The translations under genes were made by a program, and so were the position numbers. From Phoronis australis (taxonomy: Eukaryota > Phoronida > Phoronidae): a DNA stretch of 36,399 nt. Under the pieces are notes generated by a model that was not told the DNA's origin, searched no databases, and saw nothing but the letters and a program-made list of their open reading frames with translations. The stretch is taken from positions 253,817 to 290,215 of the forward strand of contig NMRA01000320.1 of NCBI GenBank assembly GCA_002633005.1, in the 5' to 3' direction. Below are positions 1 to 10,200 of this stretch, in pieces. The stretch's first letter is position 1. Each line of letters starts with the position of its first letter.

Positions 1-150
1 AACACTGGTCATGTTGTCTCCAGCATGCTCAACACTGGTCATGTTGTCTCCAGCATGCTCAACACTGGTTTTGTTGTCTCCAGCATGCTCAACACTGGTT
101 ATGTTGTCTCCAGCATGCTCAACACTGGTTATGTTGTCTCCAGCATGCTC
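1..150. repeat. 30-bp minisatellite, 5 units, cut by window edge
   Basis: Five head-to-tail 30-bp units start at 1, 31, 61, 91 and 121, each ending in CAGCATGCTC. They differ by one or two bases (CTGGTCATG, CTGGTTTTG or CTGGTTATG). The array begins at the first base, so it probably extends beyond the window. The unit length is a multiple of three and has no stop in two frames, which creates spurious ORFs with a repeated decapeptide. I see no codon bias or splice context to support coding. Confidence 0.95.
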
Positions 151-696
151 AAATCTAGTGGTTGCACTTTTTTCTTGGTATTGTCTGGGATTTGCCTGTT
201 TTGGAAGTGAAACAGCCTCTACCCCCTCAGTTAAACTATAATGATGTTTATTGTCTTATTTATTTAATACCTATTGAGTGACAACTTTTATTAATTTTGA
301 GTGGATGTCCGAAGGCACTCTCATTTGTCTTATACAGAAAAATGTGTTATGAAAATGTCTGCTTGTCATTGACTGGCTTTTGTTATACATGTCACGCGAT
401 CACTCTCCTCTGTCTCATTGGTAGGTAATGCTATTTCGATTCTTGTAATGGCTATTGATGAATTGTTAGTATAGCAGAGGTTTATGAAAGAGCGCCATCC
501 TTAAAAAGGGAACATGGCTCTTTCAGTTACTTGCGGTGTAGTCAGCTTGTGAGTTGAAGCAGAACATTGTGATTAAAATGTTGGCATCATTGTCTTTGCT
601 TGGTTATGTTGGATTATATTTGTAACTAGATAGCGTCGTTTGCACCGACAGGTAACAGTCAGCCTGGGAACTAGTGGAGATGTTGTCATCAATTTT
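151..696. other. Upstream region of PARP2, no gene seen
   Basis: AT-rich DNA with no coding signal. It should contain the promoter and 5' UTR of the PARP2-like gene. A TATA-like string (CCTTAAAAAGGG, about 500-511) and a possible acceptor ending GCACCGACAG (about 640-650) lie upstream of the first ATG, so an untranslated exon is possible. Neither is strong enough to call as a promoter or exon. Confidence 0.4.
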
Positions 697-1290
697 GTCA
701 AGATGACCGAGAAAGCGAAGTCGGGTTGGCAGAAACGAATCAGAGCTGCTGTACAGGACAAGAAAGGTGACTAAACCTTGTGTAGGTCATTGTCGTAGTT
801 CCCAATCTAAATGAAAAACCTGGAAAATGACGGAAAGTGTCCTATAAAAAAATTTCAGGTGGAAGTTGTGAAGTTTTGTGTCAAAATCTGAAATTTCGGT
901 CAAGATGACCGAGAAAGCGAAGTCTGGTTGGCAGAAACGAATCAGAACTGCTGTACAAGACAAGAAAGGTAACTAAACCTTGTGAAGGTCATTGTCGCAG
1001 TTCCCAATCTTCATGAAAAACCTGGAAAACGACGGAAAGTGTCCTTATAAAAAATTTCAGGTGGAAATTGTGAAGTTTTGGGTCAAAATCTGAAATTTTG
1101 GTCACGATGACCGAGAGAGCGAAGTCTGGTTGGCAGAAACGAATCAGAACTGTTGTACAGGACAAGAAAGGTAACTAAACCTTGTGAATGTCATAGTCGC
1201 AGTTCCCAATCTTCATGAAAAACCTGGAAAATGACGGAAAGTGTCCTATAGGTGGAAATTGTGAAGTTTTGGGTCAAAATCTGAAATTTC
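697..1290 (+). repeat. 202-bp tandem triplication carrying the PARP2 first coding exon
   Basis: Three consecutive copies with a 202-bp period have ATGs at 703, 905 and 1107. Each copy contains a 64-nt exon-like segment (703-766, 905-968, 1107-1170) starting ATGACCGAG and ending AAGAAAG before GTGACT or GTAACT, then about 138 nt of intron-like sequence with an ATTTCAG motif. The third copy has lost about 12 nt near its end. The copies are nearly identical in the exon segment, with a few substitutions (A/T, K/R and A/V in the peptide). All three keep the start codon, frame and donor. Confidence 0.9.
703..766 (+). other. PARP2: PARP2 first coding exon, copy 1 of 3
   Basis: It encodes 21 residues beginning [12 protein letters not shown], rich in Lys/Arg, and ends in phase 1 (AAG AAA G) before GTGACT. 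The trailing G joins AC of exon 2 to make Asp at the start of the WWE. The ATG context is GTCAAGATGA, with A at -3 counted from the ATG. Copies 2 (905-968) and 3 (1107-1170) end in GTAACT donors, a slightly better match to consensus, so they are equally plausible starts. Confidence 0.75.
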
Positions 1291-4200
1291 GGGCTTGAAA
1301 AAACAGTTGATACAGCTAGTGACACAGTTCAAGTTTTTGTCGAATTCTAAATTGAAAATTTGCATATATTTGCTAAAATTTTATAAGTTATGCTCAGAAA
1401 TTATCTTTTAAATGCTATTATTAATGCAAAAGCGATCATTATTTATTCCATGGTTTCGTATGTGAATGACATGATGATGGGTCATACAACACTGTATTTT
1501 CTGGGAACTAGGTTGACTGGGCCACCCTGTAATGTGTAAATATTTTTGGTTACAAACACGTGATTACGCTAAACCTTCCAGTGAACAGCTAACCATAGTA
1601 TAATTATCCTTCATAATCACTTCAGTCACGATTTTTTGCTAAAGTTTGCAAATTTCAACCCAAGATGGACCTCAAGTTTTGTCCTGTTCATTTGATCGAA
1701 TTGCTGCCCATCCTTGAATTTTTACTTGACCTGTATACAACATGGAATGATTACACTTAAAAACAAAATATGATTCAGTATAAATGACAGTGTAATCTTT
1801 GCTGAGAAGTTTGGTATGATTCGTTAAAACAAAATCCCACTTTAGAGTTTAAAGTCTCCTTCATATCACCATAATGCTAAATGGAGGCTGGATGGTCAAA
1901 ATTGTGGACCTAGCTGTCATTGCGTTAAACCCTGTCATGCATTGGCAAACTATTAATGAGTAAAATCTCATGGAAAATTATATAAGATCAGTTAAAAATT
2001 TCCCTTATAAGTTATCTCACAGGTGTATGCATTGAGTGAGTGGTACTACAGACTCCTGCGTTTAATGAGTGATGTGTTCAGTGAGTGATGTCATAGGTTT
2101 CTGTGTTCATTGACTGATATCACAGGTTCACGTGCTCAATGGGTAAAAATTAATATATGTATACTTTTTGTAGATAGAATAATTGGTGTATAAATGAAAC
2201 TTATGTCCTGGAAGACTTGTGGAATTAGAACATGGAAATACAATACAAGTTGGGGTTGTTGTGATTCCATATAATTTGAATGCGTGTGTGCATGAGTGCT
2301 TATTTATGTGCAAACGGTGTTTTTTTTTGTATCAAACATGCTTATATTTTCACCGAGATAGCCTAGATATTAGTTTAGTGAGAAAACACGAAGAAAATGT
2401 TATTTTAGACTTTGTCACGTGGCAGTGGCAAGACGACAAGAGCCGTTGGTCTGCGTATGATGTTACAAACTCTGTTGTATTGGAAAAGACCAGAGCTGAT
2501 GGAGGTGATAAGGTGAATGTGATATGTGCCAAAAAGAGCTGCACAGTGGATGTTGTTGCCTGCGAACAAATTGGTGATGAGAATGGGGTCAAGAGAAAGG
2601 TTAATCGAAAAATATCAGGTAAGCGATGATGGGGCTTTCTTGAAAAAACTCAGCTGCATTTTGGTTCCATCATACAATATTTACCTGGTGAAGGATTTGA
2701 ATGTCCCCAGTAGAAGAGACTATAAATTTTGACTATTGGATGTAAGCGGAGGGCAATTTCAACCAAACACATTTTGTACATTATTTGTTATCAACATTAC
2801 AGAATTGTTTATATACAAAATTCACAATTTTTGATTCTATTTTGGGCTTGTAGTTGTTTTCTTGTCCAGGTATGTTAATCGTAATGTGGACTAGTTGCCT
2901 ATTTTTGTGAATTCGTCTCCCCCTTGCCCCTCAAAAAATGACGGGTAATTGTAAAATGTCTGCTTGAAGCTGCATTTCACCTGTGTATTGGTGTCAGTGT
3001 TGGAATTGTTAACCAAAATGCTTTGGGGTTTTAAAAAATGTTAACGTCATTACCTAATGAACTGGCAACTCAAGTCACAGGCAATGCATACCTGCGCTAT
3101 TTTCAAATCAGCAATTTTATTGTTGGCCAACCCCATTAAAGTCTGTGGCAATTTCTTGAATCCCTGAGTTATCAATGTTCTTGTTGGTAACAGAAGCAAA
3201 GTCTTGTCAGGGTAAGGAATATCACGAGATTGATTTTATAAAAGTAAAAGGCTTAATTGGTTTTTCTTTGTTTAGCCACCTACACAGGGCAAAATAGAGC
3301 TTTAAGTGACGGCAACTGAGAGCATCTGGTCTACGCAAGCAACAGAAACATTTACTGTGGAAAAAAAGGAAAATAAGAAAAATGTTTACTGAAAATATCA
3401 GTGAACATCTCATGAGGAAAAACTGAATAAAAATTTGCTTAAGTATGTGATAGATTCCATTGAATGTAACACTTTCTAAGCTTGAAACCTTATATCCAAC
3501 TTCAGTTCTAAGCAGAATTTTCCACGCTAACATCCATTACATTATTAGCATATATTTAGATTAGGCGTGGCTTCTAAACTACTGAATATATGCACAGGCT
3601 CGTATCCAACATGTCTGTAATGAAGTTGTAATGCTATGCTGACAAACAGTTCACTATAATCTTACCACTCACCTGGGTGTTTAACATAGTTGAAACAGTT
3701 CAAAACAAATTTCACCAATTCTAACAATATCCAATCAATGTGGGATCAAAATGTGGCGGACTTTTTAACTCAGTATGAATCCATGTTGCCGTGTTGTTTC
3801 AGATGCTTTAGCCATGCCAAAGATTGAACCGGCAGTTCAGTCAGCATCCTCTACCAAAAAGAAATCAAAATCTCAGGCAAAAGAAGAACCCCAGCCATCG
3901 TCTCCACCCAAATGTAAGTCACAGTTCACACGGTAAATAGGTGAGGGACTGTCCAAAGGAGGCATGTGTATTTCAGTTGGTTGGGTGAAGACTGTTACGG
4001 TCTTTTACACTGACGGAATCTTTTCCTTCATTGTTGAAAAATTAGTGTGAATATCTTCTTGAATTTGAATGAAACAAAAAGAAGCTTTTGATTAATCACT
4101 GAATCTTTCAAAAAAGTCTGAGGTAAAATGACCTTTGACACAGCTTGAAGTAATTTTTCAGAAATTGATCTTACCTCATCACTGCAGTGGTTATTGTTTG

Positions 4201-7200
4201 CCATGACAGATATATTGCTATCTGATTGCTCTGTGCGTACCATAGTTCTGTGTTGTTCATGTGAAGCTTCGCACGTGCATCGTTATCTATTCTCTTCTTG
4301 CTTGCCTGGTCAAAACTTTGTTTATTATGCCCTTGGAAGTGTGGAATGGTATGGATCCACCACCATGTATAAGATGAACATCAAAAACAATAACAACAAC
4401 AACAACAACAACAAAATATGCAGAACATTATGAGTCACTACTGAACTTACTTAAGATGAATGGCAATGTTTCGCCTGCCTCTGCTGGATTTTTTTCAAAC
4501 CTGTGCGACCTCTGGTGGATTCGGTTGGAGTTGAGAAAATTGGTGGGAAGCTTTAGTCAGAATCTTGTCTCATGTGTGTGATAGGTTGAATTTCAAGCCG
4601 CCTTTTCAGTCCAAAGATAGATTTTCAATTCTTTTGTGTATACGCTCTGTCTTTGAGCCATAGAGGAGGCTCGGGATTTGACCTGTAGCACATGAGACAG
4701 GATTCTGACTAAAGTATCCCGCCAATTTTCTCAAATCCAACCGAATCCACCAGAGGTCGCACAGGCTTGTTTCCTTTCATCTCAAGTAAGTTCAGTAATG
4801 GCTTGTAATTTTCTGCATATTATACTCGTACTGAATGAGTCATAACATATAACAATTTAGCAAGAATAACAACAATAAGATTAAAAAGCAGCAGCAACAG
4901 CACTTTTGTGTTTATCTTTCTAAAATGGATGACCTTTGGTCCCGTTTGTAAGGTATGTGACAGTGCATATAATATTACAGCTCGAACACTCATTCTGAAG
5001 GGTAAAGCACCTGTCGATCCCGAGTGCTTGGAGAAAGTAGGCAAAGCCCATGTGTACTACGAAGGAAATGACATCTACGACGCCATGTTGAATCAGGTAA
5101 GCTCTCCTGCTACTTGGGTTACCCTTCCATCTAGTGTTGGTTCAATGTTTGTGAGCACCATCTGGCAAACTATCAACTTTTTCATTATGATAATTGTAAG
5201 GCCAAAAAAATATTTTGTTTTAGTCTGTGCCATAACTGCTAGTTACTGAAGTATTTAAATAAATTGTTTCTAGACTGTGATGCACTCGTAATTGTTTGGC
5301 TAAACCTTTTCAGGAATAGCGATATAGGAGTGCATGACCAAATTTCCGTCGCAAGTCTTGAGTCACTTTCATGAAACAGACTGCTGGAATATTCTAGAAG
5401 GCTAGCATACAACCTACTTGCACCTTTTGCGGCACATTTACAACTTGCAATTTCAGACCAATCTACAGAATAATAATAACAAGTACTACCTAATGCAGCT
5501 GCTGGAGGACGATGGTGTGAAAAGATACAGTGTATGGTTCCGCTGGGGCCGAGTCGGCAAGAGTGGTCAAAACAGTCTGTTTCCTTGCGGACCCAACCTG
5601 GATGAGGCCAAGGAGATATTTATGAAAAAGTAGCGACATTCACTATTTGTTATTACTGATTTCTGGTTAATGCAGTGATAAAAAAACGTGTTCGAAGAGT
5701 GATCAACTCACAGAAGTTTGCAGTAACTTCGAAAATCCCTTTTGGAGTTGATGTGATGTAGCAATGTACTCCTACATGTTTCAAAATGGTTACATGGTTG
5801 CTAACCTAAAAGTGACTAGAGTGAGTTTGATTGACTACTTTTCAAAGGAGCTTGAATTTTATGTATATTAATGTTAACATGTATTTCTCGTCTATTGCTG
5901 GCATTAATGCATGACATAACACTCTGTTGACTGATTTCCAGGTTTTCGGACAAGACGAAAAACGATTGGTCAGAGCGACGCAAGTTCAAGAAAGTTGCTG
6001 GCAAGTACGATATGTTGAAAATGGACTACAGTTCTAAGAGTTTCGACGAAACCGACTCTTCCAGCAAACCGCGGAAAGACGTGAAGAAAGTTCCCGAGTC
6101 TAAGCTTGACAAAAGAGTGCAGGTGCGTTATACTTTCTTTGTCCCTGGTGAAAGCTGCATTTGCCTTGAAAATGAGCTTAAATCAACCAAGACATTTTGT
6201 TGGCTAATCTTAAATCATTTAGGAACCAAGACATTTTGGTGGCTAATCTTAAATCATATAGGAACCAAGACATTTTGGTGGCTAATCTTAAATCGTGTTT
6301 TTTGTTTGGGACACCCGATGCATTTGTAAGTCAGTTTAGTTGAAACTTTTGGCATTACGAGATTGAATGCTGTTAAGATCAACGTTGTTCATGTTTTAAA
6401 AAGGAAGGACAATGTTTTTGGCATTATTTTTGTCAGTCTTAACTACATGTAAACAAAGATGCGAGAAACATTACTACTCATTAAAAATACTTCATACGAA
6501 GCTGGTTTAGTTTCAGAATGATATTTTTTATGGGTCAGTTGCTTATAGTTGGTTATAACGAACCCGTATTTTGAGAACCAGTTTGATGCCCGTTACTCAG
6601 TGGAGAAAACTGTTTATCAAAAACTCCGGCAGGTTTTGTTCGACCATTACCGGTCAGTTTGCTCTTAGTGGCTGAAACATGTGGTCACTACTTGTGAGTT
6701 TGGGATGTGGGTACCAGGGCCCAGCATCTAATATTTTTCCTCGAAATTGATCTCGAAAATATATTTGTCATTCAACTTTCTCCTTTAGTATCAACTCACG
6801 ATGATTTTTTGTCATTCTTTGCTTAAATAGATTATAGATTACAAGCTTGAGTATAAATTCAAGATTTCGAGCAAAAATTCAAAATTTGAGCTCAGGCTCG
6901 AACTTGTAGCTTTAATGATGGGGTCGTCAAGTGCAAAACAGGATTACAGTCATCCACGTAAACCATGATATAGTACAGCACAGAATAATAGCCACTTATC
7001 TCGAGTTCATACCAAAGTAACGGAAAATGTTCTAAATAATTTTCTTGTAATTTTCTAATAATTTTCCCGATCTCTATCCAGTATTACCCCTTATTCAGTT
7101 CTATTATACTACAGTTTTCGTAATCCCGATGTAGTATATTGACTCTTGTTATTCCGTCACTTCTTGCTCAGGATTTCGTACAGCTGATATGTGATGTAAA

Positions 7201-10200
7201 AGCTATGGAGGAAGCTGTCCTTGAAATGAAGTATGATGCCAAGAAGGCTCCCCTGGGTAAGTCTGACATAGTTTTTTTACCTGTTGTCAACTTTGTGCTT
7301 TGCGTTCGAAAGGAACACGGAACACTTCACCCAAAGTCAGAAACACATGCCTGACACAGAGATATCAATGCCTGCTTGCACGAAACATTCTCAAATGAGG
7401 ATTCCAGTAAGTTTCATAAATCTTGTACGCATTTGTGTCTTTGTTTACTCACAGTTGTTGTGTTTGTATGTCACTGTAAGTCTTTCAATTAGGGACATTG
7501 CACTAAAAGTTCCTTATTTTTTCTGTGGTATTGAGAACTCAACTTGGAGTTTATTCTTGTTGCGTATGAATGCTGAGAACTAACTTACTGGTAGACAGAA
7601 TACTGCTTAAAAGTTCAATCAGTGTTTGCACATGTCTGCAAATGCATTGAAAAATTAAGGAACATAGTTGAGTATTTGGGACTGCTTCATGGAACCCGCC
7701 ACTGAATACTTAGTGTTACTGATTCACTCTACCTTTCTTTGTCTCTGTGATAAGGTAGATTAGAATGACCTGCACATACATGAACTGATACATGTTGTGA
7801 TTGAACTGGTTCAAGGCGTACGTGAAATGATGCAAGCTGTATGTAATAAGTTAGATAAATTAGATTAGAATGACCAAAACGTTTTACCAATGTTTTGGCA
7901 GCCTAGCTTCCTGCCAGTTGGTATAATTAGGTATGTGAAGTTATGCAAGCCGTACGTGAACTGATGCAGGCTGTATGCGAACTGATGCAAGTCGTATGTG
8001 AACTGATGCAGGCTGTATGCGAACTGATGCAAGCCGTACGTGAACTGATGCAAGGCGTACGTGAACTGATTCAAGGCATATGTGAACTGATGCATGCCGT
8101 GCACGAACTGATGCAAACTGTATGTAATAAGTTAGATAAGTTAGATTAGAATGACCAACATGTTTTACCAATATTCTGGCAGCCTAGCTTCCTGCCAATT
8201 GATATAATTAGGTATGTGAAGCCGTACGTGAACTGATGCAGGCCGCATGCGAATTGGTGCAAAGCGTAAGGGAACTGATGCATGCCATAAGTTATCCAAG
8301 TGCTGTTTGTAAAATGCCTTGAATTGTTTGAGAGATTTCTTTTCAAAGTAAATTTGTCGGTAACAATATGTGTAGCCACGATAATTATTAAATTCTTTCC
8401 AGTCTTTTGCAAGCGTGAAATTATGCGTTATCTCTCATTGCACAATCATGCACTAGATGTACTCTTCAGGTAAACTGACGACAGAACAGATCAAAGCTGG
8501 CTATTCTGCACTGAAGAAGATTGATGGTTACATCTCCAAGAAAAAGTATGGGCGGGAATTGACGGAGGCATGCAATGAATTCTACACACGAATACCGCAC
8601 GATTTTGGGTAAGGGCCTGACTGGAATCTCTAATTGTTTTGTTAATGTCACTGACCAGTCCTCGGTCAGTTCTGGTTTAGGCACAGTGGTGCAAGTGTGT
8701 GGATATATATCAAACGGCAAACAGCTGTAGTTTTTCAGTAATAAATTAAAATTATTGATTGTTTAATTATTGCTATATTAAATAACAACTGTAGTAGTAT
8801 TACAGTAAGTCTTTAAGTTAATTCAAACAAAATTGATTTCCTTATTTGTTATTTCTCTATTTTCAACCGTCTACAGCCGTAAAACATCTCATCAAAAATT
8901 CCTCAAGTGTTTTTTCATGGTCACTGCAAACCCTGCTAACATTGAAGTAGGTGCTTTGTTGAAAAATTTGACAAAATAAAATCCTACTTTGCTGTATTGG
9001 GCCCTAAGTAAATGAATAATCACCGAAACAGTGACAATTGATTAACAGTTGTGTGTGGCAGGGGCAGATCCAGGATTTTTTAAAAGGAGGGGTCGGATCA
9101 AGGATTTTTTAAAAAGAGGTGTCCAAGTCAGCAGTTTGAAAATTCTAGATAAGAAACCACTTAAATCAAGGAAAAAAGGGAGGGTCCGGACACCCTTGAA
9201 CCCTGGATCCGCCTATATGTAACTAGGGTAGTAGTAACTGTACGTTGTTTTTAAGACTTTTTCAAAGAAATATTTGTTGAGGTTACCGTCATCTCTGATT
9301 TCCACTAGAGCCCTCAACCCATTCACACCACATTCACACCACATTCACTTTCTTTCACAAACTCAAGTTAAAGATACTTTTTCCGATTTGTTTCAGTTAC
9401 AAAATTTCACAAAATCAATTTGGCCTCAAACCAACCTCGGTTAAACTTATTCCTAAACGATTTTTTTTCAACACCTAATTTTAAAAACGGTTTCAAGAAT
9501 TGAATTTTCAAAATATTTTTGGTGCTGCACGAACAAAATGGCCACCACAGTTGAATGGCACCTCACCATTGATAAATTGCTGTGAAAAGATGAAATATAT
9601 GCAGGACTGTAAATGACAAAAAAATGTTCCTTTTTAGCCATGTCTCTCAATTGATGACACTTTGTGTTCTTTAGTGATGAAAATAAAGGAAAGAGAGTTA
9701 GTTTTTAAGGCTGGTCACAAGTAGTCCAGAAACAATGCAACACTCGTAGTCTACCAGTGAACGCTGCCACTCTGCAGTTGAAACAATACAATACTCGTAA
9801 TCTACCAGTGAACACTGCGACTCTGCAGTTGAAACAATGCAACACTCGTAGTCTACCAGTGAACACTGCGACTCTGCATTTGAAACAATGCAACACTCGT
9901 AGTCTACCAGTGAACGCTGCCACTCTGCAGTTGAAACAATGCAACACTCGTAGTCTACCAGTGAACACTGTGACTCTGCAGTTGAAACAATGCAACACTC
10001 GTAGTCTACCAGTGAACACTGGCACTCTGCAGTTGAAACAATGCAACACTCATAGTCTACCAGTGAAAGCTGCCACTCTGCAGTTGAAACAATGCAACAC
10101 TCGTAATCTACTAGTGAACGCTATGACTCCGCAGTTGAAACAACTTAGCTGGACTTTGATCTTCAGCCTCATGCCTTGTTTGTTACTTTTTGTGCACAGC

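Noticed and set aside
7941-8149. Repeat array that might look like a CRISPR
   Set aside because: The units are contiguous 21-mers without unique spacers, in an intron of a eukaryotic gene. It is a minisatellite.
9705-10049. Minus-strand frame of about 114 codons with repeats of Cys and Phe
   Set aside because: It is the antisense reading of the 51-bp minisatellite; an open frame is guaranteed by the stop-free unit.
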